Source of the DNA: Corylus avellana | Taxonomy: Eukaryota; Streptophyta; Magnoliopsida; Fagales; Betulaceae | Direction of reading: 5' to 3' | Length of the DNA: 64,000 nucleotides | Assembly: GCF_901000735.1 (NCBI RefSeq) | Contig: NC_081542.1 | Span: 32,135,871-32,199,870, forward strand | Shown here: in pieces, positions 12,057 to 23,479 of the stretch | How positions within the stretch are numbered: position 1 is the stretch's first letter | Layout of the letters: each line of letters starts with the position of its first letter | Translations under genes and position numbers: made by a program | Notes under the pieces: model-generated | The model's input: the letters and a program-made list of their open reading frames with translations, nothing else | The model's database searches: none | What the model was told of the DNA's origin: nothing

Positions 12057-12731
12057 TTAGTTCAGCACAGATAGCTGCATCAACGAGCTTCTGGAATCCG
12101 ATGAACCTCCGACGGCCGTCACAACTACAACCCCATTTGAGTCCGACATCTCTACATGACCCAAGCCGCCATTAACGGTCTCCAGTACTTGTGGCTTCCT
12201 ACGCTTCCTTTTCTCATACGCAATCCCTCTCGCCTTTGCCTGAGCGTCCCTCACTTCCCTAAGGTACAGCCTCACGGCACGCGCGCCAAACGGGTTGGTC
12301 TCCGGCTTCCCGCCGTTTTCTTCGAAGGCTGCGCGGAGGCGGCCGATGAGAGCGTCAAGGCTGCCCCATGCTTGTCGCAGCGGGCAAGGGCAGGGTGCTG
12401 GCGGGTGAGGGTGCCCGAAGAACGGGCAGAGGTCAGCGTGGACCTTCGTCTTCCCGAATTGGTCCAGGTACCGGAGAAACTCCAGAACATGGGCGCCGCT
12501 GCAGCGGGAGAGAGTCAAGGGCGGGCGGTGGTTCTTCAGGTACTGCACAAACGTGTTCCAGTCCCGCCGCTTCTGGGACTCGTACCGGCTCAGCATCGGC
12601 GGAGATGGTGCGATCAACGCCTCGTGGTGGGCTCTCTGGGTGGTCCCCGAAGAAGTGCTGTTCGTTGAGCCGCTGCACCGACTGAGAGAGGCCGAGGCCG
12701 CCGCCGCCGCCGCAGCAACAGCAGCCGACAT
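12057..12731 (-). CDS. ALOG domain protein, LIGHT-DEPENDENT SHORT HYPOCOTYLS (LSH) family
   Basis: This single-exon frame of 224 residues has an ATG at 12731 and a stop at 12057. Residues 1-45 are Ala/Ser/Thr-rich and low in complexity. The ALOG domain spans about 47-180: [20 protein letters not shown], the [26 protein letters not shown] block, and the zinc-ribbon insert with His/Cys at [20 protein letters not shown]. It closes with a basic nuclear-localisation run KRKRRK (174-179) and a short variable tail. Members are nuclear, plant-specific regulators of meristem and light-dependent development; the fold is thought to derive from a tyrosine-recombinase-type DNA-binding domain. Length and intronless structure are normal for the family. 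GC content is far above its surroundings, usual for this family. Which LSH number it is cannot be told here. Confidence 0.95.
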   Translation of the reverse strand: MSAAVAAAAAAASASLSRCSGSTNSTSSGTTQRAHHEALIAPSPPMLSRYESQKRRDWNTFVQYLKNHRPPLTLSRCSGAHVLEFLRYLDQFGKTKVHADLCPFFGHPHPPAPCPCPLRQAWGSLDALIGRLRAAFEENGGKPETNPFGARAVRLYLREVRDAQAKARGIAYEKRKRRKPQVLETVNGGLGHVEMSDSNGVVVVTAVGGSSDSRSSLMQLSVLN

Positions 12732-13089
12732 GTTAAGTTATGGTTCTTTCTTGTTGGGATGCCTACGAGGAGCTTGTAAAAAGACCTGTATGAAAAAAGA
12801 AGGAGGCTATGGGAAGCATATGGAAGAGCAAGGGAGGATATATAGGAAGCCAAAGGGAACAAAAGAGGGGCCCATGCATTAGAGAGGAAGAGGAAGAAGA
12901 CAGTCTGAAAATGGATGACTTGAAAGGTCACGTCAAAATTTTCACCTGCTCTCAATCAATCTCTCTCTTTTGGCACCTTACTCTTACTGGACCTGTACTG
13001 GTTAATCCTGAAAAGTCCATTTAAACTTGACAACTCTTGTAGTTGTACATGCGACGTGACTCGCCGGTAACCTTGGAATTCAATTCACC

Positions 13090-13120
<31 letters not shown>

Positions 13121-13509
13121 GTCCAAATCATTGCATACTTTTAAGTCGCGATCTTCAATCAATAGAACTATTTTTTACGACAATAACTATACTTATTTAT
13201 ATTCTTAATTCGAACGGAGAATTAACTAGTTCAAACTAGACAGTGTAAGAAGCAAAATCAAGTGAGACGTATTCATCCGTTCCAAGTTACGTTGTAAGTT
13301 AAGTTTGAACTGAAGTTCTTTGAAGCTTGATAGAGATATGAAGATCATTTCCGAGCTATTTGTTCCAAGTTCTATTTTAAGCCGTGTCCGAACTGAACCT
13401 ATTCCATGGTTTTTCACAAGAATCCTTGTTTTAGTGCGTAAACCTAGCACAGTTCGAACCGAAAAATAACCAATTTGAACTTATCAATCTTGTTTTCATG
13501 TAGAAAGAA
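12732..13509. promoter_or_regulatory. 5' flank of the LSH gene
   Basis: A minus-strand TATA-like CTATATATCC at 12837-12846 lies about 105 bases upstream of the LSH ATG, which would leave a short 5' UTR. A (TA)n tract is at 13090-13118. The rest is AT-rich with no gene. Assignment of the TATA element is by motif and position only. Confidence 0.45.
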
Positions 13510-15235
13510 AAACATGATTCTTATTGTTTGTTTTTTAAATTTTGCATTATATTGACATATACCTATTCAATACGCATTCTATGTGTTGTTTGGGGTTTTA
13601 GGCTATATTTTTCATATTCTTTTAATTTCATTTTAAAAATACTAATGCGGCATATTGGACAAATGTCTGTCCCAGATAGGTTTGATGCATTTAACCTTAT
13701 TTATAATTTTCTTTTTGTTCATTTTTTTTTAATATCCTTTTATTAAAGGGGATACATATTGCCTTTTATTAGGTATGACGCAGCATAGCCGTTACAAATT
13801 TAAAGAAAGATGGATGGAATTATCTATTTGATAATTGTTCTAACCTTAGCGAGTAAATCATAAAACTTAAACCTTACATAGTAAATTAATAAAAAGTGAT
13901 ACCTCAGGGACCTCGGAATATTTTTCCAACAAAAAAAAAAAAAATTACTTGTCATTGCTTTCTTTTATTTATTTTTTAGTTAATTTCATAATAAGTTTAT
14001 TATTCCAAAAAAATTTGACATTAAATTCAAATCAATGCTAATAAGTTTAAATTAAGTCATAATTTTTTATTATTTCAAAAAATCATTGTAATCTAACAGA
14101 AACTTATATAAATATACTTAAACCTAATTTAACACTAAAAAAAAAATACTAATAATAGATGGTATTTTGATAGTTAAAAATCTCACAAACGGTAATTCAT
14201 ACACAAAACCCCACACCGTAAAAAGGGTCTAATATATATGTTTACCCTTTTGCAGTTTTGTGGGTCTAGTGTACCAAAAATATCTATTACTATTATTTAC
14301 ATAAAGGGGAATTTTAGGTTTTTTTTTTTTTTTTTTTTTTTTTGGTCTTAGGTGAATATTATTTTTTTAAAAAAACAAAAAATAAATTGTCTTTTATTTT
14401 TCTCACTTAAATTTTAGAAAATAATATATACCTAAGACTATGAGAACACCAAGAATCCAAGAAAATATAAGGAGAACACTTAATATTTTTCTTACATAAA
14501 AAATAATAAATAAATAAAACTTGTAAGCTTAAGTGAGTCTCCAAATGTAGTTTAATTAACAAAAAATAAACTTATAATCAATGAAAATGTACACATATAA
14601 GCCGTGAAGGAAATAAAGCAGCCCACATCTTGGCCAAAGAAGCTTTGATTTTTTCAGGAGATAGAGTTTGGGGGGAGATGATTCCAGATTGTATCAAACA
14701 GATCATTACCACGGAGCAAAACGCTCTGGCTTGATTATACCCACAAAGTGTTTTCTCACTCTTGTGTTTTTCTAATTATTATCAATGAGAAATTTAGACA
14801 TTTACTAAAAAAAAATGTAGTTTAATTAAGCTTATATTACTTTTACTCTTAATAGTTAATACTCATTATATCATGATAACCGATAGGGAACTACTTTGAA
14901 AACGTTTTCTTTTTTTAATAATTATTTTATGTTTTAAAGAATTGCTTTCTAAAATGTGGAGACCACATTTGAAAAAAAATTATACGGGTCACATCTGAAA
15001 AACTCATTTCAAAAACTACTTTGAAAAATATTTCTAAAATTATTTTCTCAAAACATATAAAAAAACAAAAAGAAAATTTGGGTTATAGGAGGCCATCCTC
15101 TACAAGCCGGTGGTAGCCACCAACAGATCTAGCGGCCACTACGATTGCCACCAAACAATCAGATAGATTCGATGGCCACACAGTGACCGACAAAACATGT
15201 CGTTTTGGGAGCGATAACTTATTGTTGGTTTGCCT
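13510..15235 (+). repeat. Left arm of a large imperfect inverted repeat
   Basis: Blocks of this arm recur in reverse complement, in the expected order, in 15956-17714 and then 23480-24020. Examples are 13555-13610 against 23935-23995, 13790-13850 against 23515-23580, 14100-14280 against 17410-17610, 14820-14910 against 17110-17195, and 15090-15200 against 15990-16125. Identity by eye is high but clearly imperfect, with indels. This arm carries its own 253 bp LINE insertion (14560-14812). The arms hold no gene. Confidence 0.75.
14560..14812 (+). mobile_element. 5'-truncated LINE 3' end with TSD
   Basis: In the plus frame from about 14613 it reads as the end of a plant LINE RNase H domain (AAHILAKEALIFSGDRVW), then a 3' UTR and an A-rich tail. 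It is flanked by AAATGTAGTTTAATTAA at 14543-14559 and 14813-14829. The mirrored arm has an uninterrupted site at about 17183-17212, so the insertion came after the inverted repeat formed. Confidence 0.8.
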
Positions 15236-15955
15236 ATAAACATGGCTTTGTACATAAATTCAACTAAATGTACATAAAATGCAACTTACACAACAACAAA
15301 AAAAAAATTGAGAAGCAAATGGATTTCATTATTTTGGGGGTAATAGAAATAGAGGGGAATCCTTTAAAGAAGGAATTATAGGGAAAAGAAAGAAAAATAA
15401 AGAAAAGTGAATTAAGTGATAAGATAAAGGAGTACTCAGATCATTGGATTGAGAGAGAGAAGTGAGTGTGCAATGACGACATTTTATCCTTTCTTTGGCT
15501 TGCTTTAATTGAGTTTGGGGTGGGATGTTACATCTTGTCGAGACGTCAAATCCTTTCTTTTCTTTTTTGTCCACTGCTGCTTTCCATCCATCAATCAATC
15601 AATCACACTCACCAGCTGCCTTATAAATCTTGTCAGTTTTAGCTTTACCCTTTGCAATTGCCTCTTTCATATGCAATCCCCTCCATCTCATTTCTGGTCG
15701 AGTAATGAAACTACCATCCATATTTAGCTCTTTCTGAATCCTGACGTGCAACCATGGCAAAAATGGGTTGGGGATGTCGGGTTTGGATTGGCTTGTTTTA
15801 CCTGTTAATCTGTTTAGATTGACAAGAATTCGACTTGTTTAATAAATTGGTTAAACATGTTGACCCAAATATGATACGCTAATTTATTGTGTAACACGAT
15901 ACGACTTGTGTAACATGTTTAATTAACAAATCTTATTGAGTTGATACGACCTGAA
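15236..15955. other. Spacer between inverted-repeat arms
   Basis: This 720 bp stretch is not mirrored within the palindrome. It contains pyrimidine-rich and GA-rich tracts (15440-15470), a TCAATCAATCAATCA run near 15592 and a right part (15770-15950) rich in GGGTT/GACACG-type words. The frames seen (72-89 codons) lack recognisable domains. I make no gene call. Confidence 0.4.
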
Positions 15956-16224
15956 TGACACGAATACCCTAATTTTTATAGACAAAATAATAATTAAGTT
16001 ATCACTCCTAAAATGACATTTTCTAGCTGTCACTGCGTGGCCATCGAATCTGTCTAATTGTTTGGTGGTAGTCATAGTGGTTGTTAGATCTGTCGGTGGC
16101 TGCCACCCGCCTATAGAGGACAGCCTCCTATAACCCAATTTTGCTTTCTGTTTCTTATGCGTATTGAGAAAATAATTTCAAAAATACTTTTCAAAGTAGT
16201 TATTCAAGCGAGTTGGGAAAACCT

Positions 16225-16497
16225 AACCCCTTGTTTGGTAAAGGGGTTGGAGTTGACTTAGACACTGATCATTACCATTTCCCAAAAAAATTAACATCAA
16301 AATATTTTCACTTTTTCACTTTTTATATCACATCATTCACTTTTTATTATTATTCAAATAAAAAAATCACTACAAAACAAAACTTTTTCACTTTTCCATA
16401 CCACTTTTTCACTTTTTTATATAAAACATTCTTCTTCTTTTTTTTCACATCAACTACAGTGTCTAAGCCAACCCGTTTATCAAACACCACCCAAATG
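16225..16497. mobile_element. hAT-like MITE inside the inverted-repeat arm
   Basis: The ends CCTTGTTTGGTAAAGGGGTT and AACCCGTTTATCAAACACC are inverted. The interior resembles 10640-10895 (ATCACATCATTCACTTTTTATTATTATTC, CACTACAAA). It is absent from the mirrored left arm, so it is an insertion. Confidence 0.55.
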
Positions 16498-16542
16498 TGG
16501 TCTACACATTTTAGAAAACTATTCTTTACAACATAAAATAAT

Positions 16543-17071
16543 GGGAAAAGTTCATATAACCCATTTAAACTATAATCCAATTCATCATGTCATCTTCAAA
16601 CTTTCAATTGTGACAATATTCTCCAAAACTATCAAAAATTTTCAATGTTCTCCCTAATGAAAACTACCCTTAATAAAATAAAACCAAAAATACTAAAAAT
16701 TCTAGAAAAATAAAATAAAATAAAAAATAAAAAACTCAAAAAAATAAAAAAAATCCAAGTGGTGGCCAAATTTAATTATTATTTTTTAAAAAATTCCTTT
16801 TTATAATAAAAAAAATTAAAATTTTCGTTTAAAAAAAATATAATTTTTTTTTAATTAAATTTTCATTTTTTTAAAAAAAAAAAATTCATTTTTCAAATTT
16901 ATAAAGGTATTTTTATCTTATTAAAAAATTTATAGGATTATTTTTGTATGTTTCATAGCCTTGGGGGCATTAACAATTGGTTAGTAGTTTTGGAGAATAT
17001 TGTCACAATTGAAAGTTTTAGGGATATTGTCAATTTGGTAGTAGTTTGAGGGGGGTACCTCGACTTTTTCC
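16543..17071. mobile_element. Palindromic MITE inside the inverted-repeat arm
   Basis: The left end GGGAAAAGTTCATATAACCC is mirrored near 17040-17071 (GGGGTACCTCGACTTTTTCC). Inner arms are also inverted: AACTTTCAATTGTGACAATA near 16599 against TATTGTCACAATTGAAAGTT near 17000. The core is very AT-rich. The left arm of the large repeat lacks it. Confidence 0.65.
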
Positions 17072-17745
17072 TAATATATATATATATATAAAATAAAAAA
17101 ATAAAAAATAAAAACATTTTCAAAGTAGTTCCCTATCAATTATCATGATATAATGAGTATTAACTATTAAGAGTAAAAGTAATATAAGCTTAATTAAACT
17201 GCATTTGGAGACTCGTTTAAGCTTATAAGTCCATTTATGCATGAGAAATGTTGGGTGTTCTTCTTATATTCTTTTGGTATTTTCTTGATTTTAAGTGTAT
17301 ATTATTTTTTAAAAATCAAGTAAAAATAAAAGCCAGTTTCTTTTTTATTTTTTTAAAAAATAATATCCACATAGGATAGGAATAAAACATATCATTTCCC
17401 TTTATATAAATATATAATAGTAATAGATATTTTTGGTACACAACAAGACCTACAAAAGGATAACATATATATATATATATATATTAGACCGTTTTTCCGG
17501 TGTGGGGTTTTATGTATGAATGACCGTTTGTGAGCTTTTTAACTATAAAAATACCATCTATTATTGGTTTGTTTATAGAGTTAAATTAGGTTTAAGTATA
17601 TTTATGGAAGTTTCTGTTTTTTTTTTTAAATAATAAAAAATTATGGCATAATTTAAACTTATTAGCATTGATTTGAAAAATATTCCAAGGTCCCTGATGT
17701 GTATCACTTTTTTATTTTTTATTTTTTTTGAAAGACTGATATCAT

Positions 17746-20700
17746 TTATGATAGAGAAACTTGCTCAGCAAGTACAGCTTGTGTAATACAAGATGGGAAA
17801 TTCCCATACCATATATGTGCGTGATTGAGAGAAAGAGCCAACTTAGCAAGACTATGAGCTACAATGTTCCCCCCTCGTGAAACATGAAGCACCCTCCAGT
17901 CCAGCATCTTGCTAAGCAGAGATTTCGTTTCCAGCACCACCGCTCCATAACGGCTCATCCAATTGCCTTCTCCTCTGATCATGTTGACGACCATCAAAGC
18001 ATCCCCTTCAATAATGACTTTTCTCCATCCCTGTTGGAGACAGAATTCCACTGTCTTCTTCGCAGCTAGTGCCTCCGCCATAGCCGGATCAGTGATATAA
18101 TCTTGTGTGTCACAGATGGCAGCTTGAACACTTCCCTCCCAGTTTCTGGCAATTATACCCACTCCCATTTTTTTGTTTTGGGTATCAATAGCTGCATCCC
18201 AGTTGAGTTTAATAAAATCTACTGGGGGTTTCTGCCAGCCATGTTGCATGCCTCCCTGTTCTTTGATCTCTGTTTTCCTGCTCGAGAGTGCTTGTTCGAA
18301 GGCTTGAATTTGTGCTTGTGCCTTCCTAATCACCATCGCCGGAGAGTAAAAAGGTTCCCCATGGACAAAAGCATTTCGTCTCAACCATATTTGACGTGCA
18401 GTAGTGGCAAACACCTGTAGTTCGTCCGCATCCAGCTTAGTCACTAGCTTCTGGAAAAGTTCCATAAAAGTCACCCCCTCACTAGAGCATTTCTGTATTT
18501 TCTTTGGGCATTCCAGCCATACGTCCTGCGCTGCTGCACAACTCCACAGGGTGTGTCCTAGGGTTTCCGGCTCTAAACCACAAACAGGGCAAAGCATGTC
18601 AGTCAGGATTTCGCGTTTATTCAGCTGCTCTTTGGTTGGCAATATATCATGACACGCTTTCCATAAAAAGTGTTGCACTACGTTGGGTCCCCTTACGCTC
18701 CACACCTGCTTCCAAATGCCCCGGCTTTGATTTTTCTCTGAACATTCACCTTTTCCCCTGTCTATCATCTCAGTAGCAAGATGGTACCCACTTCGAACCG
18801 AGTAGACACCAGTATTAGTACCCCTCCATACCAACTGATCCTCCTGCCTTCCCGGGCATATAGCCATTCCACAGATTAAAGCAACCTCCTCCTCTGAGAA
18901 CAGTTCTTTTATAAGTGATATATTCCACCACCTAGTATTCGGATCAATGAGAGCACTAACCGTCTCGTTACTGTGGAGCACACTGGGAGGTGTTCGGATT
19001 TTGTAGGTATGTGGGGACATGATCCACCGATCTTTCCAAATCTTTATGGACTTTCCATTCCCTACCCTCCAGATCAGACCGTCTTCAAGTAATTGTTTGG
19101 ACTGCCAAATGCTTCTCCACGCATATGAAGGCTTGTTTCCCAAAGAAGAGCTTAAAAAAGAGCCATTCTTGTAATACTTGGCTTGGAAAATTTTGGCCAC
19201 CAGAGATTGTGGATTCTGCATAAGTCTCCATCCCTGTTTAGCAAGAAGAGCTTGATTAAATATCTCCAATTCCCGAAAGCCCAAGCCCCCATTTTCTTTA
19301 GAACATCCCAATTTGGCCCAACTCTTCCATGCAATACGAGAAGTGTTCTCCTTATGCCCCCACCAAAACCTTGCCATCATAGAGTTTATGCGGTTGCAAA
19401 GCGTTTTGGGCAACTTAAAAATACTCATTGTGTAAGTTGGGATGGCTTGGATCACCGCCTTGAGGAGTACTTCTTTTCCGGCTTGAGATAGAAACTTTTC
19501 CTTCCACCCATTTAGACGATCCCAAATCCGCCCCTGGATACTCTTGAAGGACCGTGTTTTGGATTTCCCAACAATGGCAGGGAGCCCAAGGTATTTCTCA
19601 TATGAGTGAGCTGATTCAACTTCAGCAACCGAAAGAATTTGGGCTCGGGTTTCTTCATTGGTATTTTTGCTAAAGAACAATGAGGTCTTCTCCCTGTTTA
19701 TTTTTTGTCCTGAAGCACGTTCGTAAACCTGTAGCAATTGCTGAATGTTGGCCCATTCCTGTGTGGTAGCCCTACAGAAAAGTAGGCTATCATCTGCAAA
19801 GAATAGGTGGTTTAGCCGTATCCCTCCTCTAGTAATAGGGAGTCCCGTGATGGCTTTGTTTGCCTCCGCCTTTAAGAGCATCATACTAAGCCCTTCTGCA
19901 CAAAGAATGAAAAAATATGGAGACAAGGGATCCCCCTGCCTGAGACCTCTACTTGGAAAAATCTGCCCATAAGGTTGACCATTAATCAATATAGAATATG
20001 AAACTGTACGCACACAGGTCATTGCTAAATGAATCCATCGCGGTGCAAACCCCATTCTACTCATAGTGCTCTCCAAAAAAGACCATTCCACCCTATCATA
20101 TGCCTTACTCATGTCTAATTTAATAGCCATGAAACCCTTCTTGCCCGCCATCCTCCCATTCATAGTGTGAAGAGCTTCGAAAGCCACTAATACATTGTCG
20201 GTGATAAGCCGTCCGGGGATAAAAGCACTTTGAGTGGGAGTTATAATTAGGGGGAGAATTTTTTTAAGGCGGTTTGCTAGGACTTTGGCACTGAGTTTGT
20301 AAATTACATTACACAAACTTATGGGGCGAAAGTCAGATACATGCACAGGATGCTTCTTCTTTGGTATAAGGGCTACAAATGTCTGGTTCAGTGCAGAATC
20401 AAAACAATCTGAATTAAGAAAATTAAGGACAGCAGTGCATACCTCCTTTCCCACAGTTGCCCAGGAATTTTGGTAAAAACCTGCAGTGAACCCATCCGGT
20501 CCAGGTGACTTCATCGGCTTCATTTGGCTTAAGGGCTATCTCTACTTCAGTTTGGGTAAACTCAGCCATCAAAATAGCATTCATTTCTGTTGTAACTCGT
20601 GGCTCCATACCTGACAGGCATTCCTCTATATCACTGCTGCCCCCTGAAGTATATAATTGCTGGAAATATTTGAGAAAGGCTTCCTGCACCTTAGCCATAT

Positions 20701-21862
20701 TATCACACACTTGACCTGAATCGTCCATGATTCTAGTTATCTTATTGGCTCGCCTTCGTTGAGATGCCCATGCATGAAAAAAAGGGGTGTTTCTGTCTCC
20801 TTTCTGGTACCAGGATTGTTTTGCCCGTTGCCTCCATTTGACATCTTCTTTTTCCAGCAGCTGGTCCAGGTTTGATTGGATTTGCGCTATTGCCTCATTG
20901 TCGCTTGGAGTCTCCCGCCGTTGGAGTTGTTCTAGAGTCACACGCATCTGCTTGATTAAAATTTCGGTCTGTCCCAGCTGCTCCTTACTCCAGGTTTCCA
21001 ACGCCTCACGACAACGTTGCAGCTTCCCTCCTATATCCTGCCCCCCTTCATCATGCACCGCATCCCATGATTGCCGCACCACTTCATGGTAATTTTCCTC
21101 CAATGCCCAGCTGTTTTCAAATCTAAACCCCCGCTTCTTCTGATTATGGGACTCTAGGCCGACATTAAAGCGTACCAGAATGGGCTTGTGATCTGATGAG
21201 AGGGCCCCCAACACCCGGACTTCCATCTCAGGGAACACCGAACACCACGCAAGATTGGCCATAGCACGATCTAGCCTCTCTTTTGTGTAATTTCTGCCCT
21301 CTTGTCCGTTATTCCAGGTGTATCTAGACCCTTTGAATCCCAAATCGCAAAGCATACAGTCCTCTATTGCTTCTCTAAACGCTTGCATTTGGTGCTCACG
21401 TCGCCTTGCTGCTCCCCACTTTTCTTTTTGATCAACAATCTCGTTGAAGTCTCCCACACAGAGCCACGGTTCAGACTGAGAGGCTTTTATATGCTTGAGC
21501 AAAGTCCAGCTTTCATGTCTCTTTGATGTGTCTGGGTGGCCATAAAATCCGGTCAGTTTCCATTTTCCTCCAGCTTCAGTAGAGTGCACAGTTGCACTAA
21601 TGTGCCTCCTGGAAAAATCTAGAATAGTAACATCATAACCTTCTTGCCAGAGAAGGGCTAGGCCTCCGCTTCTTCCAACCGGGGCAACAACGAATAAGCC
21701 ATCAAAGCCTATTTTATGTCGAATGCCTTCCATTTTATTCTGCAAACTTTTTGTCTCCATAAGAAACAAAAAGGTGGGTTTCTTTTCCTTTACCATCTGG
21801 TAAAGGTCACGCACTGCCTTTGGGTTCCCAAGCCCTCGGCAGTTCCAGCTTAGGAGAATCAT
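17746..21862 (-). pseudogene. LINE ORF2: endonuclease, reverse transcriptase, RNase H; one frameshift
   Basis: The first frame (21862 down to about 20520) holds an APE-type endonuclease: MILLSWNCRGLG at the start, WLCVGDFNEI, and SSDHKPILV. The second frame (to 17746) holds the reverse transcriptase: SPGPDGFTAGF, LDMSKAYDRVEW, RGLRQGDPLSPY, FADDSLLF. A zinc-binding segment with CPVCGLEPETLGHTLWSC follows, and a C-terminal RNase H segment (NWDAAID, EALAAKKTVEF, EGDALMVV). The frames overlap at 20423-20523, and alignment to the family places a one-base frameshift near 20515-20530. Apart from that I see no stop, so the element is young or recently broken. Translation of ORF2 probably follows ORF1 through the ATGA overlap. 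Confidence 0.9.
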
Positions 21863-23256
21863 TGGGAGTGGCGGGGCTGCTCCGCAGCCTCCACCTTTTG
21901 CGCAGCTTGTGGGTCTGGGCTCCCATCTTCCTTTTTTCCCTTCTTCTGAGTACCCGCGCGTGCTGTCTCAAGGTCCTCTATAAAAGATTTCTTTTTGTTA
22001 TCATCTTTTGCCTCTTCTCCTCCCGATGACTCCTGTTCAATCTGTGTTCGAGCCTTTCTTTTCCATGTACGTAGACTACTTCCCTCCCCTTTCTTGCTGT
22101 CTACAGGTTCCTTCGCCCAGTTGCGTGCTTCTGTGTGGGCCTTAGGATCCCTTTTGGTGGGCTTTTCCGATCGCACCTTAGCAAAAGTGTCCCATGGGCC
22201 TGTGGCCGAGTTCCTTTGTTTTCCTGTGTGCTGTCCACGTGACTCTTCAGTTTTGGAATTTGTCCGTTTTAGCGAGGAATCCCGCGTATCCTGCCCTTTT
22301 GAAAATTCAGTCCTAGGTGAAGTGTTCCCCATATGGCAAGAGCTGGAGGAGCTGCTCTTTGCCATTTTGGGGTAGCTTGATTCTCTAGGGTTTCCTGAAT
22401 CTCCGTTGTTTTCCTTTCCTGGGGATCGAGCTGTCTGATGACCGCCACCTTGAGGGATTTTCTCCGCCGCTCTTGGTGGCCAAGCTTCTGTGTCCCTCGG
22501 CGGATGGCCATCCTCTGGGTTCCTCCGGGGTTCCTCTGCTCTAAGCCATACCCGCCATTGCTTCTCTCCCTCTCCCGGGTTCAACCTTTTCCCCTGCATT
22601 ACTGGACAGCCTCTTTCTCCGTGAATGATACGGCCACAATGGAAGCAAAAAAGGGGAAGCTTCTCATAACGGAAGTGCACCCATACTGATTTACCCCCCA
22701 ATAGTATTGCCCGTCCGCGCTCTAAGGGTTTGGTTAGGTCGATCTTCACTTTGAGACGCAAGTAACATCCCCAACCGTTCCCTTCACTATCCACATCTAT
22801 GTCTTCGAGCTCTCCAATCGACTTGCCAATTTTTGTGCCAACCACCTTTGACATGCAATACAGAGGCATGTCGTGAATCTGAATCCAAAATGGTGAATGA
22901 TTAAGATCCATTTGGGCGGGTGGCACCTGTCCATCAAACTCATTGAGGACCAAGATCTGCCTTTCAAAAGACCATGGCCTTCCCTCCAATACTCTGTTTT
23001 TATCAGCCACTTCAGAAAATTCTATCAACCAAAGATTATCTTGCAACTCTTTGAAGGTTACACGTCCCGTCGTGTGCCATAGTTTCGACAGAACGGCCTT
23101 AAAAGCTTCCCTGTTAAATTTCTTTTCAACCCAGAATTTTCCTATCAGGCAATTGGCTCCCTTCACACGAACCTCCGAGATCTCCTCATCTGAGATGGGG
23201 ATGCCCTCCTGTTCACCCTTCGTTAGCAGAATCTTCATGCCCGTCATGCTTTCCAT
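21859..23256 (-). CDS. LINE ORF1: DUF4283-type protein with CCHC zinc knuckle
   Basis: The frame is open from 23406, but the likely start is the ATG at 23256 (MESMTGMKILLTKGEQ), giving about 465 residues. The N-terminal half resembles the plant LINE DUF4283 domain (LWLIEFSEVADKNRVLEGRPW, then the PFWIQIHDMPL block). A zinc knuckle CFHCGRIIHGERGC (C-x2-C-x4-H-x4-C) lies at about residues 204-217. The C-terminal half is hydrophilic, Lys/Glu/Ser-rich and probably disordered. ORF1 proteins bind the element's RNA. Its stop TGA (21861-21859) overlaps the ORF2 ATG as ATGA. Confidence 0.88.
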   Translation of the reverse strand: MESMTGMKILLTKGEQEGIPISDEEISEVRVKGANCLIGKFWVEKKFNREAFKAVLSKLWHTTGRVTFKELQDNLWLIEFSEVADKNRVLEGRPWSFERQILVLNEFDGQVPPAQMDLNHSPFWIQIHDMPLYCMSKVVGTKIGKSIGELEDIDVDSEGNGWGCYLRLKVKIDLTKPLERGRAILLGGKSVWVHFRYEKLPLFCFHCGRIIHGERGCPVMQGKRLNPGEGEKQWRVWLRAEEPRRNPEDGHPPRDTEAWPPRAAEKIPQGGGHQTARSPGKENNGDSGNPRESSYPKMAKSSSSSSCHMGNTSPRTEFSKGQDTRDSSLKRTNSKTEESRGQHTGKQRNSATGPWDTFAKVRSEKPTKRDPKAHTEARNWAKEPVDSKKGEGSSLRTWKRKARTQIEQESSGGEEAKDDNKKKSFIEDLETARAGTQKKGKKEDGSPDPQAAQKVEAAEQPRHSQ

Positions 23257-23370
23257 TCCCCCTCCAAGGCTGTTATCTTTGACTGGTGTTATCACCCTCC
23301 TCGTCCACCGTGAGACAGGAGATTTTCCTCGCCGCTTGTGTTTCTCCGTTAGGGTTAGAATTATTATCAA

Positions 23371-23479
23371 ATAAGTAATGTTAGATGTGGCTTTCAAAAT
23401 CATCATTAAATCAAAAATTCAAGTATGATTCATATAAAAATTTAGCAGTAATTTTAAAAATTACATCAACTTTAAGAGA
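23371..23479. other. Junction between LINE 5' end and resumed inverted repeat
   Basis: This short AT-rich stretch is not mirrored in the left arm. GGTTAGAATTATTATCAAATA at 23353-23373 resembles the left-arm sequence around 13836-13856 in reverse complement. A similar CATTATCAAATAGATGATTCC recurs near 23505, so a small duplication may have accompanied the insertion. Confidence 0.35.

Larger units (their letters stand above)
15956..17714 (-). repeat. Right arm (inner part) of the large inverted repeat
   Basis: In reverse complement it matches the left arm from about 15225 back to about 13890. Two MITE-type insertions (16225-16497 and 16543-17071) interrupt the match and have no counterpart in the left arm. 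The match stops at 17700-17714, where the LINE tail begins, and resumes at about 23480. Confidence 0.7.
17715..23370 (-). mobile_element. Nearly complete L1-type LINE with RNase H
   Basis: This is a two-ORF non-LTR retrotransposon on the minus strand. A T-rich tail lies at 17706-17734, ORF2 at 17746-21862 and ORF1 at 21859-23256. The 5' boundary is only approximate (about 23350-23400), because I could not identify a matching target-site duplication. It interrupts the right arm of the large inverted repeat. It is not the same subfamily as the LINE at 41219-47125, as ORF2 here ends in an RNase H domain. Confidence 0.88.

Noticed and set aside
12156..12882. Long open frames overlapping the LSH gene on both strands
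   Set aside because: They are GC-rich shadow frames of the ALOG coding sequence. Only 12057-12731 minus encodes a conserved domain.
15440..15480. miR156/157-like GAGAGAGAGAAGTGAGTGTG
   Set aside because: It differs from the mature miRNA at several positions and I found no partner arm forming a precursor hairpin.
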